A stretch of DNA of 64,000 nt, taken from the NCBI RefSeq assembly GCF_010389155.1, contig NC_057762.1, positions 10,961,513 to 11,025,512 on the forward strand. The letters run 5' to 3'. This document shows, in pieces, positions 46,195 through 57,018 of this stretch. The translations under genes were made by a program, and so were the position numbers. The notes beneath the pieces are model-generated. The model was not told the DNA's origin, did no database searches, and saw nothing but the letters and a program-made list of their open reading frames with translations. Positions within the stretch are counted from its first letter, which is position 1. Every line of letters starts with the position of its first letter. This DNA is from Erigeron canadensis. Lineage: Eukaryota > Streptophyta > Magnoliopsida > Asterales > Asteraceae.

Positions 46195-47534
46195 CTCCCG
46201 AATCAAAGAGAATACGCATAGGCACATTATATACAAGGAATGTACATGTGACAACATCATCGGTGTTTCTTGCTTGTTCCACGGAGAGTTGAAAGGACCT
46301 TCCTCTTTGATTCCCATGTGTTTGAGCATTCTTCCTCTCCGCCTCCCTTCTTCTTTCTTCTAACCTCTCCTCCTCCGTCAATTTTGGGTATGAGCTTCTC
46401 ATGTGGCCCTCTTCAAAGCACTTAAAGCATATAATAGGTCTTTGAGGTTTAGACCTACATTCCCGGCTAGTGTGCCCCGGCTTCCCACAAGTGTAACACC
46501 CCTTGTCCGTCGCTCTACAAACCCCCGGATGGTTCTTCTTGCATTGACGACAAAACGGGACATTTCTTTTATTGGGGTGGTTCCCGGAACTACCCTCTTG
46601 TTTAGGCCGCTTGCTTGGAGAATTTACATCCTCATACCTTCTCTTCAAAACACCTTCATCAACCCTTGACATCTCAATTTCATGGTCCCGGGCTACATCC
46701 GCCAACATGGAGAAAGACTCCATTTGACGCAAGCTAATCTTCTCCCGAAGATTCTTCCTCAACTTCAAATAAAATTGCTCCTTGAGCAATTGGTCATTTT
46801 CAAGAAACTTCGGACAAAATTGAGCTTTGTCCAAGAATTGGGATCGAAATTCGTTCAAGCTCATGTTGCCTTGACAATCATTGAGGAATTCACTCCTCAA
46901 CTTAGTTACCTCGGCCTCCGACCAGAACTCCTTGAAGAACATTCTTTAAATTCGGGCCATTCCACATTATCTAGCGCCCCTTTCTTGATAGCCAACAAAC
47001 CATCCCACCATCTCTTCCCACTGTTTCTAAGCATGCCCACCGCAAATATAACTTTAAGATGTGAGGGGCATTGACTAGTACGGAAAGCCCCTTCTATCTC
47101 TGATATTCACCTCGTACAAACAATGGGATCACGATCACCGTGATACTCCGGAGGGTGGCACACTTCAAAGTCTCGAAAGGTGAACTTCTTCTTGTAACTT
47201 CTTTCCCCCGTTACTCCACCTCCTTCTCCTATTCATTCTTTTTGCCTTTATCCTTGGCATCACATTTCTCAAATTCACGTTGCACGTTAATTGCAACCTC
47301 TTCCCTGATCATTTGAGCTATATGATTATTCATAGCTCTTTCCATTTTCGCATTCAACCTCTTAAGTAAAACGATAGTGTACTTTTCTAAAGCTCTCCCT
47401 ATTTGGTCCGATATGTCCATGCTATCCTCGTCAAATACAGGCTCTTCTTCTTCATGTTGTCTATGGTGTTCATCTTCGTCGTTGTGTTCATCAGCCATAC
47501 TATAATAAGATTGAATAAACGGATTTAATTTCAT
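46195..47534 (-). pseudogene. Gypsy gag and first half of protease
   Basis: The N-terminal piece (47229-47534, 101 codons) is acidic with a possible coiled coil. After frameshifts (46943-47228), a 250-codon frame gives FWSEAEVTKLRSEFLNDCQG, FRSQFLDKAQFCPKFLENDQ and KNLREKISLRQMESFSMLAD, the retrotransposon gag domain. Zinc fingers follow: CYTCGKPGHTSREC intact, CFKCFEEGHMRSSY with its last Cys changed to Tyr. It ends in protease VPMRILFDSG, where copia B is inserted. The lost Cys and the frameshifts indicate decay before or after the copia insertion. Confidence 0.88.
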
Positions 47535-47807
47535 AACCTATCTCTACACGCTCAAACTAAAACCACACCTATAATTTCATACTAAACCGTCTCACGGTTT
47601 TATGCCGTTAGTTTATCAATTGTTAGTACTTCAACCACAATAAGGCCGGCTTCTTATTGTGCTTTAATACTAGCAAGTGGATAAACTAGCATCATCAAAC
47701 GCATCTTTCGGTTCCATATAAAATTTCGGTCACCTAAGGTCTAGTCTCAACTAAGGTTTAAGTTTAGGCACTCTCTACACGAGGGAATACCTAAATCCCT
47801 TAAACCT

Positions 47808-47824
47808 TGGCTCTGATACCAACT
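47808..47824 (-). promoter_or_regulatory. Gypsy primer binding site
   Basis: Minus-strand TTGGTATCAGAGCCAAGG, complementary to the 3' end of initiator-Met tRNA, starts three bases inside the 5' LTR. Confidence 0.85.
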
Positions 47825-49816
47825 TGAAAGGACTAGACTTGATAAACCGAAAACGCAAAAAAAAATTTTTTTTTTTATATAGACCCCACTGCGCCGCAGT
47901 GGGTCGAACACTCCCCACTGCGCCGCAGTGGAAAGCCTCGGCAAAGAAAGGGTTAAAGCCCCACTGCGCCGCAGTGGGCTTGACACACCCCCCACTGCGC
48001 CGCAGTGGGAGGAAACCAAATATGATCAGAGGATTTCCACTGCGCCGCAATGGGCAAAACCACCCCCACTGCGCCGCAGTGGGAGACCTGACCAGCAACC
48101 CTAACATCGACTTAACACTTGATCCAACTTGCAACCTTCAAATTTCAAAATGAACTTCTCAAAACACTTTGCAAAGGTTTCCAACAACAAAGTAGACGCA
48201 TTTCAAACCCAATTACAATATAACTAGTTTCACAAATCCAAGAACAACCCTAACGGGTCATTTACCCGTTTTGGCCACATTTTTGCCCATAAACAACAAT
48301 ACCATTATTCAGAGACTTTACAACTTGGACATTTACAGAAATATTACCGAAACATGACCTCAAATCAAAATGTACCATGAGCCAAAGGAGAGGAACAACT
48401 AGGTATCTACACCAAAAGATTGTCGTCCATCCAAGGATGACCTAAGTACCTTCAAGAACTTCCAAAAGTTACTTCAAGCTCTAATTCAACTTTCTTCAAA
48501 TCAACAACACTAGTTCCTTCTTCCGGAACTACCTATAAGAGTGTAAACAACTAAAATATAAGCAAAGGCTTAGTGAATATACTTGTATACATTTATTATT
48601 ACGAAGGATGGCATAGTACAAGGACTTTCACATGTAACCTATGGCATCGTCATGTCACATTTACATATTCACCTTGCACACAAATAATACATATATGGAT
48701 CCATATAAGCTAAACAATCATATCTATCGGGATTCTTAGGCCCCAGAGGTTCTTAGGCCTCATATCACATCAACTATCGGGATTCTTAGACCCCAGAGGT
48801 TCTTAGGCCTCATAAATAATGCCCCACATGGGCTTCACGCCAAATCAATAACCATGCTTGGAACATTCACATCTCATGGTAATTGACCCAATGTAAACAT
48901 AAGGGTATGCAAATATACTCACCTCCTCCGCAACAAAGAGAATAACGCTAAACAACAAGCACTAGCAAGCTTTAACCTAAAATCATATCGTAAAATACAT
49001 AAGCTTACATTCACAATTTGGCTAGTTCAACCTAGCCATTCTCAATCACTAGCCTTTTCTAAACCCAAAACCCAACCCATTTGTCATTGAGTTACTTTCA
49101 TCTTTAACCATAACATTAGGTAGTTCAACCTACCATTTTCATTCATATGACAATAACTAGTAATATTCATTTTTTCTTACAAACTCAATTCATCACATGA
49201 ATTTATCAATTTCATAATCAAACACATCTTATAACTCAATGACAACTAGGTTAACTAAGGAATTGGAGAAAATTAACCATAATTCATTTTCTAGCAAAAA
49301 CCCCCAATATTGGTTCATCCATGAACCCTAGTTTCAAGAGAATGATAAAACTAAATTAAGGGAATTCAATACCTCAAAATTAAATGAGCTAATCCAAGAC
49401 TTAAATTGAAAATCCCCTTTCCCCTTCTTCTTAGAAATTTTCGGCCACCACCACACAAAACCCACAAACCCTAGCTTTTCAGTTTCTTGAATGAAGATTA
49501 TTTGATGGTGATGATTACTATGGATGTTTCCTATCCTTGAACTTGAAGGAACTTAGCTTGATTTGAGAAAATGAAATGAAGTGCATGTAGAGAATGAAGA
49601 AGAAGAAGAAGAAACTAATTGGTGGAAGAGTGATTCATCACAAGTGAGATGGCTGACACATCAGGGACTTGCCACACCCTTTTCTCTTTTTGTGGGTATT
49701 TTACTCGCCATCCGCTAAAGTTCCAACTAAATTAACCCCATATCCAAAATTAATTTAATGTCAAAACTATAAAAAGAGGTTAATTTCTTTTACCTTAAAA
49801 TATTTGGGGTGTTACA
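47825..49816 (-). repeat. Gypsy 5' LTR
   Basis: 1992 bp, TGAAAGGACTAGACTTG to GGGGTGTTACA. It is longer than the 3' LTR mainly through a 50-bp tandem duplication at 48724-48820 (CTATCGGGATTCTTAG...CTCATATCACATCAA). Same palindrome cluster as its partner. Confidence 0.95.
47884..48083. repeat. Six-copy GC palindrome cluster in the gypsy 5' LTR
   Basis: Six copies of CCACTGCGCCGCAGTGG at the same spacings as in the 3' LTR. Only copy 5 (GCCGCAATGG) is changed. Copies 1 and 3, decayed in the 3' LTR, are perfect here. Confidence 0.9.
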
Positions 49817-49821
49817 GTATA

Positions 49822-51190
49822 TTAGATTATATTTTTATAAATTATGAATATTAATAAATTTAATAACACAATATGAACTCTAGATACCTAACCCAAACAC
49901 AATAACAAATGACGATATACAACATTCTTATCCTAAACACAATAGGTTTCACTGAACATGAGACAACCACTAAACAAAACACGATTTACAATAGATGGTT
50001 ATTTAAATACTAAATCCAAATCAATTTGAACAACATTCAAGATTCATTTTATCTCTCAAATCAAAAAGATATAAAATTTTAATTATTAATTATATTTCAT
50101 AATAATATCAAATTGTAATTGTAAATATATATACTATAACAAAAATAGAAGGTTGGAGGTACACTTGGCACATCTTAAAGCTCTTTTTAAGCTTAAAGAT
50201 CTTTCCTAATTACTTTAAAGTTCTCCTTTTTTTTTAGATTTTTTTATTTTTTATTTACTAATTAAATAGATAATTATATTTAAAACTCTATCATATATGT
50301 TTTTATATCAAAACAAATATTTTTAGATTTATAGGTAAATTTGTAATTTACATTATTCAGACAATTCATTCAGAAAAAAAAAAAACACCGGTTATTAATC
50401 AATTACTTGATTAATACATACATTTTTTATCTATTCAGCCACTTAATACATTCAACCTTTTAGAAATTAATTTATTAAAAACCATGTTAAAAATCCTAAT
50501 GGATGACAATAAAAAAAAAAAAAGAAAAGAAGAAGAGAAGAGGATAGAGTTATTAAACATTTGTTGGTTCAATTCGTTCACTTCAAAAACAATTCAGGAT
50601 CGATCTAACTAAAAACATTTTAACTTACCTTGATAACATAACATAAATAAACTATTGCACTACTCACCAAACGCAGATTTCAAGATCTTGCACTTAATTT
50701 TTTTTTTTTTTATTTTGGTAAGGTACGAATTACATAATAACTAAAGGAACAAATATACTATTGCACTACTCCCCAAACATAGATGTTAAGATCTTGCACT
50801 TAAATTTTATTTTATTTTATTATTTTAGTAAAGGTGTGAATTATTGGCCAGAAGTTTTATATTGTTATTTTATCTTAGTCTACGTTAAAGGTCTTTTCGC
50901 AAAATAAATATTTATTTAGTGAGAAACTCTTATCGCTTAACACACCATAAATAAAATTAAATAATTGTAATCATCATTTTCAAATATGCCTAGTCGTGAG
51001 ATCTCTTTATGAGAAAACCTGCTTGGATCATTTGCTAGCAGCTAATATAGAGAATGTGCCAAAGAAGTGTGAACGCAAGCTGATGATTGTTGTATGTGAA
51101 ACGTGATACTTCGTACTTTTACTAGAAAGGGACAAATGTTAAAAAATAAAAAAATAAAAAATAAAGAGGGACATGTTTTCCAAAATAGAA
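49822..51190. other. AT-rich intergenic with Helitron-like start
   Basis: Probable continuation of the Helitron-like DNA cut at 27813. Near 50128, TATAACAAAAATAGAAGG then GGAGGTACACTTGGCAC repeats the 5' wording of 26585 and 27479. No open frame, RNA gene or gene-like motif is seen. Confidence 0.45.
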
Positions 51191-51199
51191 TAGTTTAAA

Positions 51200-52395
51200 G
51201 AGAAAATTGCATTTTACGTCCTTAAACTTGACATGTTTTGTACTTTTCATTCTTAAAGTGAAAAAATAACAAAAAGAACCCCTAAGCTTGACATTTTTTT
51301 TCCCTTTCCGTCCCTGTCATAACGGTGTTAGTTTTCTCCGTTAAGGTTGCCAATATTCGTTAGCTTTTTTTGTTCACTTTTCGTCCTTCCCACTTTTTTT
51401 TCTTTTTTTTTACTTTTTGTTCATTTTAATAATTTCAAAACTGCCAATGGTGTATAAATCGTATTTGAAAGTGAAGAGACGCATTACAATTTCATTTTAT
51501 ATTTATACTTATCAAAATATATTTATAACTGTGGGTTGTTTTGATGATTTGTAAAGTTCAATAATCGAGAATGTTAGAAAATAATTTACGTATATATGTT
51601 TAATTAGATACGATCATAATAAATATAATACAAGTACTAATTTTAATAATACTAAAAGTATGAAAACATTCCCCCATCCAAACATGAGAGCTTAAATCAG
51701 AAAGAAATAGGCTTAGACACCACATCCAATTATTTGTTGTTTATAGATCCTATCTTAAAAGAATTTTTTTAAATGAAGTATAGCATAAAAGAGACATGCG
51801 TCGTTTAAATATAGTGTCAAACGTTACCTAAAGAAAACTCCAATCACATTTTAGTACATTGGAAGAGATGACATATTATGTGTTTGATTTTATTTATTAA
51901 TCATGTTAAATATGTGTATTTACCTACCCTCGGATTTGAACTCTTGATGTCAAATATCAATAGTCATTTTTGAGCCAACACAGCCCAAGATGGATTGGCA
52001 TTTATTAATCATGTTTATTGTACCTTTATGTAATTGTCTTGTTTGATAAACCGTCATGTGCTTGTAGATATTCATACTTTCTTTGTATTATTTGATATTG
52101 ACACTACTCTTTCAATAGTTTCTCTTATGATTCGTTACTTACTCTTTTACGATTTTTACATCGCTGGTCTGTTTTGACGTTTATAAAAATAAAAAGGTGA
52201 AAAAAGGAAAGGCCGAAAAGTGAACAGAAAACTAACAAATGTTGGCAATCTTAACGAAGAAAAACTAACACCATTATCTCGGGGACGTAAAGTGAAAAAA
52301 TGTCAAGTTTATGTTTTTTTTTTGCTATTTTTTCACTTTAAGGACGAAAAGTGCAAAAACATGCAAATTTGAAGGACGAAAAGTGTAATTTTCTC
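51200..52395. mobile_element. MULE-like element with about 200-bp inverted repeats
   Basis: The left arm GAGAAAATTGCATTTTACGT (51200-51410) pairs with the right arm ending GTGTAATTTTCTC (52196-52395), through TCCTTAAACTTGACATG, TTAGTTTTC, GTTAAGGTTGCCAA and GTTCACTTTTCG blocks. Flanks TAGTTTAAA (51191-51199) and TAGTTTTAA (52396-52404) form a 9-bp duplication with one mismatch, the Mutator hallmark. The 0.8-kb core has no transposase, only a SINE remnant, so it is non-autonomous. Confidence 0.8.
51935..52012 (-). mobile_element. SINE head inside the MULE-like element
   Basis: On the minus strand, GTTGGCTCAAAAATG (A-box-like) and about 30 bases on AGAGTTCAAATCC (B-box). Only this tRNA-related head is recognisable, and the body is unclear. 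Confidence 0.5.
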
Positions 52396-52418
52396 TAGTT
52401 TTAATTCATTTACCAGTT

Positions 52419-52893
52419 ATATATATATATATATATATATATATTTGGACAATGTCTCTTTTTTTTGAACAACAGTGGTGATTGGACTAAGCAGCATTGC
52501 CTCTTAATCGTCCGGTAGATATCGACTACGTAACCAACACAGTCAATCCAAGGGCATGACTGGCGGTGGAAGTTCACTACCGTTCTGGAGGAAACCAGCT
52601 AAATGCTAGAAAAAAAACCTTATGTCCCACCTCATTGCATGAACTTCCAAATATGTCTTTCAAATGTTTCGAACCCGTGATCAAGAATTGACTGAAAAAC
52701 ATAGGGACATTAAATGTGCAGTTAGGCTAAATTTCAAAGATAAGAATGTCTCAATTTTAGTACCACACAACTTGTAACAATAATCATATATATATATATA
52801 TATATATATATTATTTTTCCAACAAACGTATTGTTTCATAGATAATTTAATTTAATAAATAAAATATTGCTAATTATATATATATATATATAG
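52419..52893. repeat. (TA)n microsatellites
   Basis: Three TA tracts, at about 52419-52444, 52787-52811 and 52876-52893. The DNA around them has no foldback element like those at 4441-7590. Confidence 0.7.
52450..52715 (-). mobile_element. SINE-like or other short retroposon
   Basis: Minus-strand CACGGGTTCGAAAC (B-box-like) near 52670 with a body extending to about 52465, of even base composition and unlike its AT-rich surroundings. The A-box is not clear and it may be 5'-truncated. Confidence 0.35.
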
Positions 52894-53189
52894 CAACCGA
52901 TGAGTTTGTTTTTTTATATAATTTAATCCATCCGATCAAATTCACTACCAATCACAACCGTAAAAACTCCACCATTTAAAACGGAGGTATTGTTAATACC
53001 GATAAGGAAACGTGGTAATTATTTATTTATGGGCGGAATGAGTCTACACGAATTTTCCTCATATATCCCGTAGATAGCTCATTAAATTTGTAAATCACTC
53101 TCTTTTAGTTACATCTATATATTTGTAAATGATGTACTATATATAGCCATATAGGTATCATTGCATTGCATTGAATATTAGTATATAGA

Positions 53190-53219
53190 CTAGAAATAAA
53201 CACCCGCGCGTTGTCGCGG
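53190..53219 (-). mobile_element. Helitron-like 3' terminus (minus strand)
   Basis: Minus strand: hairpin CCGCGACAACGCGCGGG (53203-53219), TGTTTATTT, CTAG, then host T. The body extends to the right. The 5' end was not identified. Confidence 0.6.
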
Positions 53220-53389
53220 AGCTTTTATAGTAACGCCTTGAAAAATGATTCATTAAGCTTAAACACATTGTCGTAGATTATATTACACACCTTGCGGCGA
53301 GACTCAAGTAGATTATCTTTTCAGATGACAATGTTTTGGTACAAATTTGATAAAGTCACCAACAAACATTTATTTGACATATTAACAAT

Positions 53390-53610
53390 AAAGCATTTTA
53401 TTGATAGGCTAAAATGTAAAAGATAAAAACTTTAGGGGGTTAAAAGGTAAAGATGTAAAAGTTGATGGGCTAAACTGTAAATAGAAAAAACTTTGGGGGT
53501 TAAAAAGTAAAGAGAAAACTTTAGGGAGTTAAAATGTAAAGTAGTAAAAGGTGATGGGTTTAAATGTAAAAGGTAAAATCTTTAGGGGGTTATAAGGTAA
53601 AGAGTTCAAA
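53390..53610. repeat. Imperfect tandem repeat
   Basis: Four to five variants of a unit of about 50-60 bp built from GGGTTAAAAGGTAAAG, GATGTAAAAG, TTGATGGG and TAAACTGTAAA. It lies just inside the Helitron-like end at 53190 and is probably a subterminal repeat of that element. Confidence 0.6.
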
Positions 53611-54960
53611 GTTGCATGTATGTGTAGTTGTACCATGTGCATAGAAACTTGTAAAAAACCAGTTGGTTTTTAGTATGTATATAAATTGTAGCAACATATA
53701 CAAGATATACGATAGTGATTTTCGTCTCTATATCTTCTGTATACTTCTTTATTCGATTGTTCATATATTCTTGACTGAAAATGGTTGGTTGTTGTATAGT
53801 CGATCCAAAGATCAACGTTTGTAACACTCCGTATTTTACAAATAAAGAACATGTGATAAAGCAAATTAAGCAATCAAACCCTCTGAACTTCCGGAATGTT
53901 GCAATTGTGCTTTGAATCTAATCGGAATGTTGCAACCGTGATTCGAAATCTCGTCTTCGTCGTGTATCTGATCTGAAACATTAGGTCTTATATTTGATCG
54001 GCAAAATGGCCGGAAAACCTTCCTTGCCGTCGTGGTGGATCTGGCCTGAATCTTCATGGATTAACCTGCTGCAGTGTATCATGGTTTTTAAAGTGGATAA
54101 CGAAGAGACGAAACCAATTGGTTGAGAGTTGCATGGTTTCCGTCGGAAGTTTCAAGTATTTTGCCGGAAGTTGCATGTTTCTGGTCAAATCGTGGCCTAT
54201 TAATTCTTGCCTTCTTTCTTTTATTGCGATAGAAAATTGATGATTCATTTGAAGATAAAAAGAAATCGACAGTTTGGTTATTAGGTGATCGATGTATAAC
54301 TTTTCTTAATTATATATCTATGCTGTTTAATTAGCTTGTGATCTGTAAGGACTGGGGGGAACAAGTTGGAATGGAAAATATATATGTAATTCATTTGAGT
54401 GGTTGGGTGAGTTGGTAAATGATAGATTGATAGTAGTAATCAACATAGTGAGTTGTATATGTTTTACGTTACACACGTGTGTTAAGATGGATTGTGAATC
54501 TTAAATATGAGTTTTATAACATGATTTATTTTATACAAATTGAAATATGTATTTAGAACAAAATTTGATCACATAAACAAACATACATATATATCTTTGT
54601 TGACGAATTTTATTTTTGAACTTCCGAATCTAATTATTACTTAACAAAAAAGAGTGTCTACATTTGTAACCACAAATCAACTATTTAAAAAATATCAAAA
54701 CTATATATAATTGAACATGAGTTCAACCTGGGTTATCTAATAAAAGTTTTGAAAACACAAATATCTAATCATTTATATCATTTGTCGATACATGATAAAT
54801 TGATATGAAAAGTGTATTATCACCAAACAACAATTATAAATAATTAAAATATTTAGTAATCATTTGTTCTAGAAACTCCAACGATAACATTGTGATTAAA
54901 CATTTAGAATCTGGGTTTAAAAGGGTAACATATGAAAACATGAATTTAGTATAACCTTAT
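53611..54960. other. Intergenic / Helitron body, no gene
   Basis: Contains small minus-strand frames of 60-73 codons (53606-54248) without recognisable domains. The stretch 53840-54240 is less AT-rich, with CCGGAA and GTTGCA repeats, and could be a captured gene leader. AGTTCAACCTGGGTTATC near 54720 resembles a decayed Helitron hairpin. Confidence 0.35.
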
Positions 54961-54963
54961 TAA

Positions 54964-55246
54964 GAGCATCAATTAATAGTAAAAGTTTTTGTTAAAAGGT
55001 TTTTAATAAAAGCTTTTGATCAAATTGATGCTCCAATAGTAAAAGTTATATAAAAAAAAAGGCTTTACAGTATTATTCAATAACAAAACAAGGAGGAAAA
55101 AGAGTGTTATATTCCTTCAAAGACTTGAGGATTATCAAGCTGTCGATAAAAAAGTTTTCACTTCAATGAAAAAAGGTTTATGCAAATTTTTTGAATAGTA
55201 AAAAGCTTTATAAAAAGCTTTACAAAAACCTCCATTGGAGATGTTC
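54964..55246. mobile_element. Tourist-like MITE
   Basis: Ends GAGCATCAATTAATAGT and TCCATTGGAGATGTTC are inverted repeats (GAGCATC/GATGTTC). Flanked by the 3-bp duplication TAA (54961-54963, 55247-55249). 283 bp, with AAAAGCTTT runs inside. A TWA duplication fits PIF/Harbinger mobilisation; an autonomous Harbinger relic lies 1.2 kb away. Confidence 0.7.
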
Positions 55247-55510
55247 TAATAAGGAGTTGACATCACATAAAACAAATTAGTATCTAGCAGGGATTTATAT
55301 AAGTGAATATTGTGGAGCAATATAAATTCTTTTTAACAAGATATGATGTCATAAGAATTATGCTTTATTAACATAAGAGATACATTATGTATAACTTTAC
55401 AAAAAAAAAGATACATTATGTATATGTTGTGAAATTTTTTTTTTATATTGCTGATGAAAGATATATAAAAAATACGTAATATAAGTGATAAATTTTTTTT
55501 ATTTGATATA

Positions 55511-55538
55511 CCTGAGCAACGCACGAGTATTGTTCTAG
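55511..55538 (+). mobile_element. Helitron-like 3' terminus
   Basis: Weak hairpin CCTGAGCAACGCACGAG, then TATTGTT, CTAG and host T. The start to the left is not defined. Confidence 0.45.
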
Positions 55539-55539
55539 T

Positions 55540-56459
55540 TTGCTATGCCAGAGAATATATTACCATTTGTACTTTAATTTCATCAAATTCATATTAGGCA
55601 TTTTCACAGTAGACATATTAATATATCCTAAGTTGACTTTCACAGTAGACATATTTGCTACTAACTCTTTCCCAGTTCTCATATGTATGTATTGTCAAAA
55701 AATGTCTGAGAAAAAAGGAGTTAGATTATTAGTATACAGTAACACACATACACTAATTTATTAGAAGTAACTTTTTCTTACTTAAGATACAGAGCTGAGC
55801 ATTAACTACTACTGAGATGAGAGTCTTACTGTTAACAGAAAAAGCTAGCTCGATTACCCTTACAAAATGGCTTGTTAACTTCTTCAACACCTGTAATAGT
55901 TCAAGATTATACAATATAATGAATGATTATGCTAAACCTTACAAAATTGTATATTATATTCTAGATTAAGATAGTACTTGCGTTGTAGTTTTGTGGTTGT
56001 AACTGTGAAAACTAAACAAGTTATTTTATCCATTAATGGTATGGACTATGGGCTTATGGTAGTTTTTTAAGGAAAGAGAACAAAAGTCAAAGAGAGAGGG
56101 AGAAAGTTGTGGATAGTAAGACTATCGACATAAGTGAACCAATCCAACCCAATCTTTAATAAAAAATTAATTTCTCTTTCTTCCACCTATACAACCCAAT
56201 CTAACTCAAATTTCCACTCCCATCCACAACCCAACCTAAACCAATTTTTTATTATATTAAAATGATTTATTATTTTATACTATTAAAACTTTTTAATTAT
56301 AAACTAAAATAAATAAATTATTTTTATAATAGTCATGTACTCATGTAAAGTATCACAAAAAATAATTAAATAAAATACAAATTTAGTAAATTAAAAATAT
56401 TTCACATTCATTAATTAAACATTAAATTATTAAGAAGATAAACAAAGTTACAATTTTAA
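55540..56459. other. Intergenic, probably 3' flank of the Harbinger element
   Basis: No convincing gene; a 74-codon frame at 55540-55764 has no recognisable content. The Harbinger terminal inverted repeat should lie here but I could not identify it. Confidence 0.4.
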
Positions 56460-56526
56460 TTACTCATTAGAAAGTTTTTGCCATACATTCTCAATTAGAT
56501 CGTTTTTCAAAGCGATATGAGTTTCT

Positions 56527-57018
56527 TGAAAGTCCCTTTGCCACCGGATCTACGAGATTAAGTATCTAATGTATAAGTGCGGAAACTCTTATACAAAAGC
56601 AATCGAACAACACGAATATGAATAAAAACTGAAACCGTATATTACTTCAGTAATTGCAATTACAAGTAAAATACCAAGTTTAGAAATATGAAAATGCTAA
56701 ACGAAAATGACTGAGAGATTTTCAAGTTGCAACCAAAACTCTCTCTCTCTCTCTCTGAAACCTAAACCTTACATCTATATATATAGGCTTAAACATGGAC
56801 CGGGCCGGGCCGACATCTCGTGTAGGTCGAGCTCGACCAAGTCAACACAAGTTTGACCAATTCGAGCTCTTGTAGGTCGAGCTCGACCAAGTCAACACGT
56901 TGACCAATTCGAGGTTGACTTTATTATATGAAATAAAATAACGTTTATTACAAGTACATATTCAATAGACTCAAGACAAACTTTTATAATGATGTTGTCA
57001 CCCGGAAATGCACCAACA
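56527..57018 (-). repeat. Outer LTR 1 (3' LTR)
   Basis: 492 bp, TGAAAGTCCCTTTGCCA to AAATGCACCAACA. Contains CT repeats (56742-56756) and GGTCGAGCTCGACC palindromes (56825 and 56877). Confidence 0.9.

Larger units (their letters stand above)
27819..49816 (-). mobile_element. Ty3/gypsy chromovirus-type LTR retrotransposon, hosting a nested copia
   Basis: Two long LTRs (27819-29764, 47825-49816) starting on the minus strand TGTAACACCCCAAATA. Initiator-Met primer site beside the right LTR (TGGTATCAGAGCCAAGG on minus), polypurine AAGTGGGGGAGAG beside the left, and a perfect target duplication GTATA (27814-27818, 49817-49821). Gene order on the minus strand is gag, protease, RT, RNase H, integrase and a degraded chromodomain-like end. 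This order, the RT-to-IN wording and the LTR start suggest the Tekay/Del group of chromoviruses. Without the 13.1-kb nested copia B it is about 8.9 kb. Stops and frameshifts make it non-functional. Confidence 0.95.

Noticed and set aside
47747..48153. Open frames in the gypsy 5' LTR
   Set aside because: Same palindrome-derived frames as in the 3' LTR.
53606..54248. Four minus-strand frames of 63-73 codons
   Set aside because: Different frames, no shared protein wording, no splice signals joining them convincingly.
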